This document shows positions 1 to 8,695 of a DNA stretch of 64,000 bases, piece by piece. A model generated the notes under the pieces. That model worked only from the letters and a program-made list of their open reading frames with translations. It did not search any database and was not told the origin of the DNA. Each line of letters begins with the position of its first letter. The stretch's first letter is position 1. A program made the translations under genes and the position numbers. Source of the stretch: an uncultured Prevotellaceae bacterium (GTDB lineage Bacteria > Bacteroidota > Bacteroidia > Bacteroidales > Bacteroidaceae); contig CACXFT010000016.1 in the NCBI GenBank assembly GCA_902767045.1, forward strand, positions 40,202-104,201, read 5' to 3'.

Positions 1-101
1 TAAAGCAGAAAGCAGAGCTTTGCTAAAGCAGAAAGTAGAAAGCAGAAAGCAGAGCTTCGCTAAAGTAGAAAGCAGAAAGTCTCAAGCGCGAGTCTCAAGT
101 A
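1..101. repeat. Degenerate period-7 tandem repeat
   Basis: The stretch is built from heptamers of the AAGCAGA/AAGTAGA type, interrupted twice by GCTTTGCTAA or GCTTCGCTAA, and ends in a short TCTCAAG heptamer run. No open frame of interest is present. The same AAGCAGA heptamer recurs inside two coding regions of this window (near 8265-8292 and 15868-15895). Confidence 0.8.
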
Positions 102-150
102 GTAGTCCCCTCCTTTCATAAAGGAGGGGTTCGGGGTGGTTCGTGTAATC
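102..150 (+). repeat. Palindromic CCCCTCCTTT element, copy 1
   Basis: The element runs from GTAGTCCCCTCC to GGTGGTTCGTGTAATC. Its core is an inverted repeat, CCCCTCCTTT-CAT-AAAGGAGGGG, with a TTCGGGGTGG tail. Near-identical copies lie at 4281-4324 (reverse), 4430-4478, 12346-12392 (reverse), 63108-63156 and 63197-63244. No transposase or REP-associated tyrosine transposase is present in the window. Confidence 0.9.
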
Positions 151-154
151 AAAA

Positions 155-222
155 CTATTCACTATTCACTATTCACTGTTCACTATTCACTGTTCACTAT
201 TCACTCTAAACTCTAAACTCTA
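155..222. repeat. Period-7 repeat directly before the glycosidase gene
   Basis: Heptamers of TTCACTA/TTCACTG followed by CTCTAAA reach to within three bases of the start codon at 225. The array therefore forms the entire visible 5' leader of that gene. I see no TAnnTTTG promoter within it. Confidence 0.8.
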
Positions 223-224
223 TA

Positions 225-2936
225 ATGAAAAAAACAATCATAACCTTCGTGTTGGCAGGTATCGCCACGCTCACACAGGCCCAGGCACAGGAAGTGCGTT
301 CGTCGGGTAGCAACTACCTGAAACCAGTAGTAAAGTTCAATGTGGCAGTGCCATTCAGCATTGCCGACCCGGGTAAGCAGTTCCCCATCAGGTGGGGAAT
401 GGACGTGGCTTGGCTTGACCGACAGAATATGTTGAGCGGCATCAACTACATCGGAAAGAAGAATATCTCCTATGTGCGCGGCTCGTTCCAGACAAACCAT
501 GCACTGGAGAACGACTCGGTGCTCACCTCCAACCAGATAGACATGCTCAAACAGCGCATGACCGTGGCCAGGCTCGCCGGCGACACCGTGAAGATTATTC
601 TCAACGAAGACCAGGAACAGGGCATTATATCTTATTATGGTACGCGCGGAGCTTCGAACGTAGACCACTGGGCGGCTCTCATCAACAGCAGTGTGAAGTG
701 GATTCAGGAAAACTATCCGCGCAACAAGGTGGTGGCTGTGTCGCCCTTCAACGAACCCGACTATGCCGACTGGAACCAGGGCAGCAAGGCAAACTTCAAA
801 GCTATTGCCAAAAAGCTGAAGGAAGACTACCCGCGGTTTGCCGATATTGCCATCACTGCAGGCAACACGCTCAACAACGACTTCGCCCTGGAATGGTATA
901 ATGCCGTGAAACCGTATGTGACGTGGGGAAACACCCACCAGCTGGCTGGGTCGTTCGACAGCTATGCCAACTTCTTTAAAACCGTTGAGGCCGACAGCAA
1001 CGTGGCTTATGCCGATGAGCTGCACAACGTGGGAGAAATCATCGTTGGAGCAGAATACGGAGTGACCGATGCCATCTGGTGGGGATTCGACGGACGGGCC
1101 CGTGGAGAGTTCTGCCAAATCAGCAACCAGGGGTCGCGCATTGGCTATGGCGAGAACCGCAGCGCCTGGACTTCGGCTGCCGTGTATCGCGACGACACCA
1201 ATGGCAACGTGCGGGCCTTCGTGGGGTCGTCGGAACGGCAGGCCAACACGTCGTCGTTCAACTTTATTTCCCGCGACCGCGAGGTGTTCTACAATTCATA
1301 CGGACCCGTGCGCGAACTGCGCCACGAGGTGCCGGGCGGTACTGCCTACAAGACAGGGCAGACCAATGCCGAATGTGTGATGAATGTGAACTACGGCGAG
1401 GATGTGCCCCCTTCGCCCATCGTTGCCGGGCGCTACAAGCTGATGTGCCGAGCCAACAAATACCTGGTGTCGGCGGCGGGCTTGTACAACGACCATACAA
1501 ACATCTGCATTCGTTCCGATAAGAAACTCGACTACCAATATTGGGACATCGAACCTATCAGCTCGCGCATCGGGGGCGACTACAGCTACTATAGGATTAC
1601 CAATGCCAGCTCGGGCAAATACATGAACGTGCTCGATAATTCCATGTCAAGCGGTGCCAACGTGATTGCCTATAATGCCGACTGCGACAAAAACGAACAG
1701 TGGTCGCTGGAGTATGCAGGCGACGGGTGCTACTACCTGCGCAACCGCAAGACGGGCATGTATCTCGAAAGCGAAAAGACTACGGCCGAAGACTATGGCA
1801 ACATCCGGCAGGCTTCTAAGAGCACGGGAACGCTGGCGCAACGGCGGGCACAGATGTTCCGCCTGTTGCCGGTGGATGTTAACTGTGAGGTGGCTGCACC
1901 CAAGGCTCCCACGGGGTTGCAGGCTGAAGGACAGTTGGCTTCGGTAAGGCTTTCGTGGAACGAGAATACAGAGAAAGACCTTGCCGGTTACAACGTGCTG
2001 CGCCGTGAGGCCGACGGCAACGAATGGAACACCATTGCCCGGAAGGTAACTACCAACTACTATGTCGACAACACCTGCAGACAGGGCATCAACTATATGT
2101 ATAAGCTGAAGGCACTCGACAAGGCCGAGAATGCTTCCCAGGTTTCCGACTCGGTGGCTGCTGCCACTACCGGTGAAAAGGGACTGGTGGCACAATGGCA
2201 GTTCGAAGGCTCGCTCAACGATACCACCGCCAACTGGATGGACTGCGTGCATTCTTCAACACCCTCCTTCAACACCACTTCCTTCAAGCAGGGCAGTCAG
2301 TCGCTCCGGCTCAGTGGAAGCTCGTATCTGAGACTCCCCTACGAGGTGGCCGACATGAACGAGATGACCATTGCTTTCTGGGTCTATTGGAACGGCGGCA
2401 GCAACTGGCAGCGCATCTTCGACTTTGGAAACGGCGAACAGGAGTATATGTTCCTTACACCTAACAACGGAAGCGTGATGCGATTCGCCATTAAAAACGG
2501 AGGCGACGAACAGCTGATGTCGTGCCCCGTGCTTGAATCAAAGGCTTGGCACCATGTGGCTGTAACCATCGGTAATGGAAGGGCAGCCATCGTTATCGAC
2601 GGAGTGGAGAAAGCATACAACAACAGCCTCACCATCACTCCCGATATGTTCCGACCGGTGATGAACTACATCGGGCGCAGCCAGTTCAACAACGACCCCA
2701 TCTTTTCCGGACTCATCGACGACCTGCGCATCTATAACTATGCCCTCTCTGCCGAACAGCTGAAAGCTCTCATCGACGAAACTACCGGCATAGGCGATGC
2801 TGCGCATCTAAATGATCAGTCTAAAATGATAAATGAGACTTTCGACTTGCAGGGCCGGAAGCTTGAGCAACCCGTCAGGGGCATCAGCATCCGTAAGGCT
2901 GCCGATGGTACAGCACAGAAAATTTTGATGAAGTGA
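225..2936 (+). CDS. Secreted multidomain glycoside hydrolase-like protein (TIM barrel, ricin-type, FN3, LamG, C-terminal tail)
   Basis: A 903-residue secreted protein. Residues 1-21 form a signal peptide ending in QAQAQE. Residues about 30-390 resemble a clan-A glycosidase barrel. A SPFNEPDY motif puts Glu177 where the acid/base residue of such enzymes lies, and a GAEYG motif near Glu277 is a candidate for the nucleophile region. Residues about 395-550 look like a ricin-type beta-trefoil (GRYKLMCRANKYLV, NEQWSLEY). Next come a fibronectin type III domain (about 562-650) and a LamG/concanavalin-like domain (about 655-855, ending FSGLIDDLRIYNYALSAEQL). The last 45 residues, with FDLQGRKLEQPVRGISI, match the C-terminal tails common on Prevotella secreted proteins, probably for type IX secretion or surface anchoring. 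The substrate is unknown; extracellular polysaccharide cleavage is inferred from the domains. Start: the first ATG, directly before the signal peptide. Confidence 0.8.
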   Translation: MKKTIITFVLAGIATLTQAQAQEVRSSGSNYLKPVVKFNVAVPFSIADPGKQFPIRWGMDVAWLDRQNMLSGINYIGKKNISYVRGSFQTNHALENDSVLTSNQIDMLKQRMTVARLAGDTVKIILNEDQEQGIISYYGTRGASNVDHWAALINSSVKWIQENYPRNKVVAVSPFNEPDYADWNQGSKANFKAIAKKLKEDYPRFADIAITAGNTLNNDFALEWYNAVKPYVTWGNTHQLAGSFDSYANFFKTVEADSNVAYADELHNVGEIIVGAEYGVTDAIWWGFDGRARGEFCQISNQGSRIGYGENRSAWTSAAVYRDDTNGNVRAFVGSSERQANTSSFNFISRDREVFYNSYGPVRELRHEVPGGTAYKTGQTNAECVMNVNYGEDVPPSPIVAGRYKLMCRANKYLVSAAGLYNDHTNICIRSDKKLDYQYWDIEPISSRIGGDYSYYRITNASSGKYMNVLDNSMSSGANVIAYNADCDKNEQWSLEYAGDGCYYLRNRKTGMYLESEKTTAEDYGNIRQASKSTGTLAQRRAQMFRLLPVDVNCEVAAPKAPTGLQAEGQLASVRLSWNENTEKDLAGYNVLRREADGNEWNTIARKVTTNYYVDNTCRQGINYMYKLKALDKAENASQVSDSVAAATTGEKGLVAQWQFEGSLNDTTANWMDCVHSSTPSFNTTSFKQGSQSLRLSGSSYLRLPYEVADMNEMTIAFWVYWNGGSNWQRIFDFGNGEQEYMFLTPNNGSVMRFAIKNGGDEQLMSCPVLESKAWHHVAVTIGNGRAAIVIDGVEKAYNNSLTITPDMFRPVMNYIGRSQFNNDPIFSGLIDDLRIYNYALSAEQLKALIDETTGIGDAAHLNDQSKMINETFDLQGRKLEQPVRGISIRKAADGTAQKILMK

Positions 2937-2958
2937 GCATGGATAAGTTGCAGTAAGC

Positions 2959-3453
2959 ATGAATAAGTTGCTATCTTCGCACAAGCCACACCCATCAATC
3001 TTTGTACGGGATGCCGAAGTGTGGGTCCAGTTCAACGAGCAAAACCAGAATATATGGATTGAGAACTCTTGCATCAGCGAACGCTGGACGCTCACCCACG
3101 ACCATGTGATTACGGGCGTGCCCTACAACGAATGGATTGTTTCACTACAACCGGGACAGTGCATAGATATTGTGCCCGTGGGCAATGACGAATGGGCGGT
3201 GAGAACCTATCAAATCAAAGACCGGTTCAACGGCGACGAGCAAACAATTCCCCGCTTCCCGGTGGTGAACAACGTACACGACATTGGTTTGGTGCTGCGC
3301 TTCATGCTTGGTGACAGTCAGCTCGCCGGGGGCCGACTGCTCTATCAGACTTCCCGCAAGATGAGCGCCGAACAAATATTGGCCGAAGCCAACCCACAGA
3401 GAATTGCCGAACAGCGACATGAGTTTCAAAGAATATGCAGTTCCGTACGATAG
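2959..3453 (+). CDS. Conserved-looking protein of unknown function
   Basis: A 164-residue soluble protein with no signal peptide and no family I can recognise. It is rich in W, N and Q, with a possible beta-rich N-terminal half (VWVQFNEQNQNIWIEN) and a helical, charged C-terminus. Its 3' end overlaps the next gene by 19 bases, which suggests translational coupling with the GSCFA gene. The function may relate to that partner, but nothing in the sequence shows it. Confidence 0.6.
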   Translation: MNKLLSSHKPHPSIFVRDAEVWVQFNEQNQNIWIENSCISERWTLTHDHVITGVPYNEWIVSLQPGQCIDIVPVGNDEWAVRTYQIKDRFNGDEQTIPRFPVVNNVHDIGLVLRFMLGDSQLAGGRLLYQTSRKMSAEQILAEANPQRIAEQRHEFQRICSSVR

Positions 3454-4313
3454 TTGACATTCCCCAAGCCTCGTTTCAGCTTGCGCCCTGCGAGCGCATG
3501 CTCTTCGTGGGTTCCTGCTTTGCCGAAAACATCGGGCGCAAGGCAACGGAGGCGATGTTCCGAACCACGGTGAATCCGTTCGGCACGATGTATAATCCGG
3601 CCAGCATCCTGCACACCGTGCAACGGACCCTGCCCCAGCCCTCCCAAGGGGAGGGAGAGATATTCTCAACCGCTGTATTCACATTAGGCACGAACCACGT
3701 TTACATTCTGAAGGAAACGGGAGAGATTGTAGACAACTGTGAGAAACGTCCGCAGCGGCTTTTCGAAGAGCGCGAACTAACCATCGAAGAGTGTGCCGTC
3801 TATCTGCGCAGAGCCGTTGAGCTGTTGCGCAGCGTCAACCCCGATGTGCGTGTCATCTTCACCGTCAGTCCTATCCGCTATCGCAAGTATGGCTATCACG
3901 AAAGTCAGCTCTCCAAGGCAATCCTCCTGTTGGCCATCGATAAACTCTTAACGCTAAACTCTTCACTCTCCACGCTCCACTACTTCCCCTCCTACGAGAT
4001 TGTGCTCGACGAGTTGCGCGACTACCGTTTCTATGCTCCCGACATGCTGCACCCGTCGGCACAGGCTGTCGACTACATCTGGGAGCGGTTTGGCGAAACC
4101 TTCTTCAGTGACGAAACCCGGGCGTTCCTCCGTGAGTGGGAGCCTTTGCGTGCGGCACTCGCCCACCGGCCCTTCAATCCTGATAGCACCGAATACAAAG
4201 CTTTCCGCGCGGCAACCCTGAACAAGGTGAAAGAGCTGCGTCGCCGCTATCCTGCCATGCCTAACCCTTTCAACATCGAATTACACGAACCACCCCTAAC
4301 CCCTCCTTTATGA
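3435..4313 (+). CDS. GSCFA domain-containing protein with repeat-derived insertions
   Basis: The FVGSCFAENIG motif near residue 23 defines the GSCFA family, whose biochemical role is not established and which is often compared with SGNH/GDSL-type esterases. The D..H pair near residues 200-204 (APDMLHPSAQAVDYIWERF) fits such a catalytic site. Two internal segments look like intergenic repeats read in frame: QPSQGEGEIF (about 3641-3662, a CCCTCCC palindrome) and LLTLNSSLSTLHYFPS (about 3945-3990, TAAACTC heptamers). The extreme C-terminus, HEPPLTPPL, is encoded by a palindromic element whose loop provides the TGA stop. The last dozen residues are therefore probably not ancestral. Confidence 0.85.
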   Translation: MQFRTIVDIPQASFQLAPCERMLFVGSCFAENIGRKATEAMFRTTVNPFGTMYNPASILHTVQRTLPQPSQGEGEIFSTAVFTLGTNHVYILKETGEIVDNCEKRPQRLFEERELTIEECAVYLRRAVELLRSVNPDVRVIFTVSPIRYRKYGYHESQLSKAILLLAIDKLLTLNSSLSTLHYFPSYEIVLDELRDYRFYAPDMLHPSAQAVDYIWERFGETFFSDETRAFLREWEPLRAALAHRPFNPDSTEYKAFRAATLNKVKELRRRYPAMPNPFNIELHEPPLTPPL

Positions 4314-4324
4314 AAGGAGGGGAC
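4281..4324 (-). repeat. Palindromic CCCCTCCTTT element, copy 2 (reverse)
   Basis: An inverted-orientation copy beginning TTACACGAACCACCCC and ending GGAGGGGACCA. It overlaps the end of the GSCFA gene, and the loop TTTATGAAAG contains that gene's stop codon. Confidence 0.9.
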
Positions 4325-4325
4325 C

Positions 4326-4429
4326 ACGAGCTTGAGTCTCTCTCCACTTTTCTCTCTCCACTTTTCTCTCTCCACTTTTCTCTCTCCACTTTAAACTCTC
4401 CACTTTAAACTCCATTTGAAACTCCATTT
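4326..4429. repeat. Period-7 tandem repeat (CTCTCCA / CTTTTCT / CTTTAAA)
   Basis: About fifteen heptamers: CTCTCCA alternating with CTTTTCT four times, then with CTTTAAA, then CTCCATTTGAAACTCCATTTG. It bridges palindromic copies 2 and 3. I see nothing else between 4314 and 4500. Confidence 0.85.
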
Positions 4430-4478
4430 GTAGTCCCCTCCTTTCATAAAGGAGGGGTTAGGGGTGGTTCGTGTAATC
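4430..4478 (+). repeat. Palindromic CCCCTCCTTT element, copy 3
   Basis: A full-length direct copy from GTAGTCCCC to GTGTAATC. About 45 bases downstream lies a different small hairpin (CCCCCTAA-C-TTAGGGGG, 4522-4538), which could act as a weak terminator but has no proper T tract. Confidence 0.9.
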
Positions 4479-4584
4479 AAAACTGTTGCTTTTTACCTAT
4501 AAATAATCCACAGACCCCCACCCCCCTAACTTAGGGGGCTTGTTCTTTTCTTGTTCTGTTAACCTAAATTAACCGTTTTTTTTT

Positions 4585-4612
4585 TTTGTTGGCGCAAAAG
4601 TGGTTACTTTTG
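4585..4612 (+). promoter_or_regulatory. Bacteroidota-type promoter for the small-peptide gene
   Basis: A TACTTTTG box (4605-4612) matches the -7 consensus TAnnTTTG. TTTG at 4585-4588 is a candidate -33 element, but the 16-base spacer is shorter than the usual 19-21, and a T12 run makes the exact register uncertain. Transcription would start near 4616-4620, leaving a leader of about 60 bases before the ATG at 4678. Confidence 0.55.
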
Positions 4613-4677
4613 TCCCGAACTTGGGTTCCTATGTATTTATCTAAACCAATAATAATAATTTAAATAACCTATTCGAG

Positions 4678-4857
4678 ATGAAACGAAACTATTTAAAACC
4701 TTTGTGCTCCGCCGCACCTATGGACGGCCTGGAACTGATGCAAGGCTCCTTGCGAATTGATCAAACAAACGTGGTAAGAAACTCTGCCGATGCTGGCTGG
4801 GCTCGTGAAATGGAGCCCGTCGAAGGCCCTTCGCAAAACTCTGTCTGGGACGATTAA
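4678..4857 (+). CDS. 59-residue peptide, KRNYLKP...SVWDD type, unknown function
   Basis: The frame encodes 59 residues beginning MKRNYLKPLCSAAP and ending in NSVWDD. It has its own upstream promoter box and an A/T-rich leader. There is no hydrophobic signal sequence. Short Bacteroidales proteins with a K-x-Y-x-K-P start and an acidic, Trp-containing end are familiar to me as uncharacterised proteins that often precede large secreted proteins, as here (163 bases before the next start). The body is acidic. It may be a peptide precursor, a chaperone-like partner or a regulator; none is shown. Confidence in coding rests on promoter placement and the characteristic ends. Confidence 0.6.
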   Translation: MKRNYLKPLCSAAPMDGLELMQGSLRIDQTNVVRNSADAGWAREMEPVEGPSQNSVWDD

Positions 4858-4860
4858 AGC

Positions 4861-4893
4861 CCACCCCCAACCCCTCCCGAGGGAGGGGAGTGA
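4861..4893. repeat. GC-rich palindrome CCCCTCCC-GA-GGGAGGGG
   Basis: A shorter relative of the palindromic element, with CCCTCCC/GGGAGGG arms. It sits four bases after the peptide gene and could act as a transcript-stabilising or weakly terminating hairpin. A similar palindrome is at 63280-63310, and a variant lies inside the GSCFA gene at about 3641-3662. Confidence 0.7.
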
Positions 4894-5020
4894 TATGCAG
4901 GGGAAATGGTGTTACAGGGTTTGTGCTTTTGCCCTTTCAGGGCATTCCTTCCTTTAGGCTTTTAACAAAAGAAAGCAACTAATCAAAAAACAATCAAAAC
5001 AAACAATCAAACAAGACTTT

Positions 5021-8000
5021 ATGAAACGAATTACTACAATATTAACAATGCTTATGCTCGTTTGTATGGGGGCATGGGCTTATTCTACGACATCGGTAAG
5101 TTCAGCCCAGGATTCCAAAGGTAACGCCTTGGTACCTGGTGCTTTTTATCGTATTTTATTGCCATCACGTAGTTCAACAGTTTGCTTGATGCAAATTGAT
5201 AATGTGTATGTTCAGGCGCATAATGGCTTGGGCGCAACAAAAGAATATATGTGGAAAATAGAAGAAGATGCTAATGGAAAGGCTCTTATTTCTAATCCAG
5301 ATGGTGGCTATTGGAAGTTTACTGATTATAATGAAGGTAATTCTAAACTCGTTACAAGTGGTACCAGCGACGATTGCACGCATTTCCAAATGGCTTGGTA
5401 TAGCTCAACTTCAAAAACTTTGAATCTTTTTGATCCTGCAGGCGGTTCATATTCGTATGATGGAGTAACGTGTGGAGCTGTACTGAGTAATCATGGAGGC
5501 ACTGGAAACTATATGGGTATATATAATGATATATCAGATGCTGGTTCCATATTCAAGTTTGAGCGTTTCTATCGTACTATTTTTACGGTTGAAAGTACGG
5601 ATGTAAATGGCGTTGCTGTTGAGAACTACCCATCTACGGTAACAATTAACGGAAATATCACAGTATCAGAATACTACACCAATTCAGATAACCAAATTAC
5701 CAGCTTTTCTACCGTTTATGGAGCAGCATATTATATTGGTGGTGTAGAAAAGACGGCTGAAGAAGTGAAAGATGCTATTAATGCTAATACCGGAACCTTA
5801 ACTGTGACTGTGAAACCGAAACCCTTTGTGGCCTCGACAAATGTGAATCCCGCCTATTATGCAATAATGATCTCAGCCAATGCAAACAGCTGGTGGCAGA
5901 ATACGAATGGAACAGCCGTGAATTGTGGAGCAGGTCGTACATATCCTGATGTGGCTGCGCGTTCTGAGTGGATTTGGGAGCTGAAACAAAATAGCACAGT
6001 CGGTTACCGAATATACAATACCAGTGCAGGCAAGTATCTGGGAGGACGCACATCAACAGGTGGTGCTTTTACTCTAGGCGATGATGCTTCGGCCAATTCT
6101 TTCAGATCTTATGGTAATGGCGCTACTATCAAATTCAAGGACTATACGAATAATCTATGGATTGACAGGTCTACAGTAAATAGTATTGGTCAGCCTTATG
6201 CTCACACAAGTGGTCAGCAAATCACATTCTTACGCATGTATAAGGTTACATTTAGCGAGGCGTTAACAGTGAATAGTGTTGGTGATGTGACTACTATTTA
6301 TGTAAAGTCTGATGGTACTGATGTAATTACTCTTCCCAGTGATAAGATTTACAGTATCAATGGCTCAGATGACATGGGTCATGCAGATGCTGAGGCTGCT
6401 ATTTCTGCATGCAGTTCTGACCTTACAATTGAAGTCTCTGAGAATACAACCAAAGATGTTACTTATATACTTAAGTGGAGTGATGGAACCACAATTAATG
6501 CTGGTGTGAGTGTTGAAACAGAATTGCTGTCGCCAGCCTCGGAATTTGTTCCTTCATCTTTTGTCAGCGACTTCACAACACTTAGTTATAGTATCGAAGA
6601 AATCTCGGACGAAACAGATGAGGTTACAGTGACCGCCACATGGAACGGTCCGTTTGAGATATCCCCTGCTTTGTCTGCAGGAAACTTTGCTTCAGGAACC
6701 AAATGGTATGTGGTGGACATACACTCCAATGCAGGTGATTATACGTGGCAGTATGATGCAAGTAGTCTGGAAATTCAAACTCCAGTTATTGCAAAAGACG
6801 CGTATGCTAGTTTGACAGATGCAAACTTGTGGTGCTTTATCGGTAACCCCTACGATGGTCTTAAAATTTACAATAAGGCTGCTGGTAGTACATACACTCT
6901 CCGTAAGGAAAAGAATGGTAACACTGTTTCCTATATGTCTACGACTGATGACAGAAACAACTTTAAGGTTTATGCTTCCACTTCCAGCATATCAAGTTCA
7001 TATTGCTTCAAGCTCGATGGGGATGATTTCTATTTAAATCATCAAAGCTCAAGATTGCAGGGGTGGACAGCAAGAGACGAAGGTTCTTCTTGCCGTTTCT
7101 TGCCTAAAGGCAAATATTGTTTGAACTATTTGAATACGCTGAACCTCTCTGCACCGGCTGGGGCTGTTGGCACAAAGGAAGCTGTCACAGAATTAATCAG
7201 AACCTCACTCAGTGCTGTGAAGACAGGGCTGGAGAGCGATCTATACTACATAGAATCTCTCTCGGTAATGGAACAAACACAGCTTTCTGGGATTCTTTCT
7301 ACCGTTGCCTCTTCCGAAAATATCACACTTGCCAACGGTTACTGGCGCATCGTGAGTGCTAAGGCTTTCTCCAGTGGTTACAGAGCCTTGGTGTATGACC
7401 CCAGCTTGACCTCTCCATCCTCCCACGATATCTCTACCACCATTGCCAACTCCATTGTATGGACTACGCTCGATGAAAATAACTATGGTAATATCTTCAA
7501 ATTTGCAGGTAGCGATCTCACCTATTCCATTCTCAACTGTAACAAGGGTGAATACCTTTCGGCAGTGAATGGTTCCACTTCGCCCACTCCAACAGACGTT
7601 ACATTAACCTCTCTTGGTAGTTGTCAATACAATTTGGCGATTGGTAGTAGCCAGCCCATACATGCACAGGGTTGGAACTGGACCGGTACAAATGGCGGCA
7701 TTACGGGCGACCTTACTGGATTTTCAGGAACAGCCAATTCCCCCTCTGCGTGGTACATCGTGAAAGTGAATAAATTGCCTGTAGGTTTGCATACCATCGG
7801 TGATGTGGCATACGCCTCGCTCTGCCTCCCCTTCGATGTAACCATTAGCAATGCTGATGCCTACACGATGGTAAAGCGTGGAGACTGGTTGGTTCCCACT
7901 CAGCTTGAAGGAAATCAAGTTCCCGCAGGTACAGCCGTTCTCCTGAAAAATAATCCATCAGTCTATGGTGAAACAGCTTATGCCACCATCAATACGGGTG

Positions 8001-8374
8001 CTGCTTTCAGTACCTCTAATGTGAATGTTTTGCAAGGAACATACGTTCCCAAGGATTTTGCACTCGCAGCAGGAGCTACCGCCGATTACTTCTTAGGAGT
8101 TTATTCGGGTGCTGTTGGCTTCTATCGTGTAGGTGTGGAATCGAAGAGCGGATATTACACACTGGGTGCAAACAAAGCTTACCTGCCTGCAAGTGCCGAG
8201 GCTCGCGGCTTCGCCATCAACTGGGATGATGAGGTTACTGGCATAGGCGACGCTACACAACTAAAGCAGAAAACAGAAAGCAGAAAGCAGGTGTTCGACT
8301 TGCAGGGTCGCCGTGTGGAGAATCCGCAGCGCGGGCTCTACATTGTGAATGGCCGCAAGGTTGTGGTGAAGTGA
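5021..8374 (+). CDS. Very large secreted protein of unknown function with C-terminal sorting-like tail
   Basis: A 1117-residue protein with a signal peptide (MKRITTILTMLMLVCMGAWAYS). It is rich in Ser, Thr, Asn and Tyr and shows repeated segments of the NPAYYAIMIS..., W.WELKQ..., GYRIYNTSAGKYLGG type. These resemble carbohydrate-binding or ricin-like beta domains and recur around residues 40-190, 275-410, 560-700 and 780-910. The C-terminus has a beta-rich module (LPVGLHTIGDVAYASLCLPFDVTI) and then FDLQGRRVENPQRGLYIVNG, a sorting-type tail. Just before the tail, QLKQKTESRKQ is encoded by AAGCAGA heptamers. Base use is AT-rich up to about 7100 and more GC-balanced afterwards, so the gene may be a mosaic. 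It is probably a surface adhesin or glycan-binding protein; no catalytic motif is evident. Confidence 0.75.
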   Translation: MKRITTILTMLMLVCMGAWAYSTTSVSSAQDSKGNALVPGAFYRILLPSRSSTVCLMQIDNVYVQAHNGLGATKEYMWKIEEDANGKALISNPDGGYWKFTDYNEGNSKLVTSGTSDDCTHFQMAWYSSTSKTLNLFDPAGGSYSYDGVTCGAVLSNHGGTGNYMGIYNDISDAGSIFKFERFYRTIFTVESTDVNGVAVENYPSTVTINGNITVSEYYTNSDNQITSFSTVYGAAYYIGGVEKTAEEVKDAINANTGTLTVTVKPKPFVASTNVNPAYYAIMISANANSWWQNTNGTAVNCGAGRTYPDVAARSEWIWELKQNSTVGYRIYNTSAGKYLGGRTSTGGAFTLGDDASANSFRSYGNGATIKFKDYTNNLWIDRSTVNSIGQPYAHTSGQQITFLRMYKVTFSEALTVNSVGDVTTIYVKSDGTDVITLPSDKIYSINGSDDMGHADAEAAISACSSDLTIEVSENTTKDVTYILKWSDGTTINAGVSVETELLSPASEFVPSSFVSDFTTLSYSIEEISDETDEVTVTATWNGPFEISPALSAGNFASGTKWYVVDIHSNAGDYTWQYDASSLEIQTPVIAKDAYASLTDANLWCFIGNPYDGLKIYNKAAGSTYTLRKEKNGNTVSYMSTTDDRNNFKVYASTSSISSSYCFKLDGDDFYLNHQSSRLQGWTARDEGSSCRFLPKGKYCLNYLNTLNLSAPAGAVGTKEAVTELIRTSLSAVKTGLESDLYYIESLSVMEQTQLSGILSTVASSENITLANGYWRIVSAKAFSSGYRALVYDPSLTSPSSHDISTTIANSIVWTTLDENNYGNIFKFAGSDLTYSILNCNKGEYLSAVNGSTSPTPTDVTLTSLGSCQYNLAIGSSQPIHAQGWNWTGTNGGITGDLTGFSGTANSPSAWYIVKVNKLPVGLHTIGDVAYASLCLPFDVTISNADAYTMVKRGDWLVPTQLEGNQVPAGTAVLLKNNPSVYGETAYATINTGAAFSTSNVNVLQGTYVPKDFALAAGATADYFLGVYSGAVGFYRVGVESKSGYYTLGANKAYLPASAEARGFAINWDDEVTGIGDATQLKQKTESRKQVFDLQGRRVENPQRGLYIVNGRKVVVK

Positions 8375-8399
8375 TTTACACGGAGAGAGTAGATGAATC

Positions 8400-8515
8400 T
8401 TAGCTCTAAAGCTCAACAGTCTACAGTCTATAGTCTACAGTCTAAAGTCTATAGTCTACAGTCCATAGACTACAGTCTAAAGTCTACAGCCCCATAGGCT
8501 ACAGTCAACAAACAT
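8400..8515. repeat. Period-7 tandem repeat (CAGTCTA)
   Basis: About fifteen degenerate heptamers of CAGTCTA, TAGTCTA and AAGTCTA follow the end of the large secreted protein. The rest of the 8375-8695 gap holds a terminator and a promoter, listed separately. Confidence 0.85.
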
Positions 8516-8584
8516 ACTGTCGTGAGACAGCATTCATGAAGCCTTGTGAAAGGCGATTAAGTTATTTGAAATATTAGTTAATGT

Positions 8585-8616
8585 CCCGCGTTCCCCTTTG
8601 GGGCGCGGGCTTTTTG
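8585..8616 (+). terminator. Rho-independent terminator
   Basis: The hairpin CCCGCG-TTCCCC-TTT-GGGG-CGCGGG is followed by CTTTTTG. It lies downstream of the 1117-residue gene and 43 bases before the murF-alr promoter, so it insulates the two transcripts. Confidence 0.85.
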
Positions 8617-8658
8617 TTATCTGATTGTCCATGTTTAATTATTTTTTGAATATTATTT

Positions 8659-8689
8659 TTTGTCAATCATGATAAAAGTGTTACTTTTG
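8659..8689 (+). promoter_or_regulatory. Consensus promoter of murF-alr
   Basis: TTTG (8659-8662), a 19-base spacer and TACTTTTG (8682-8689) match the Bacteroidota primary sigma consensus exactly. The ATG at 8696 lies six bases after the -7 box, about where transcription should begin. The message should therefore be leaderless or nearly so. Confidence 0.85.
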
Positions 8690-8695
8690 CCGATT

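Noticed and set aside
8660-8695. A TTG start 12 codons upstream for murF-alr
   Set aside because: It would place the consensus promoter inside the coding sequence; the ATG at 8696 gives the normal MurF N-terminus.
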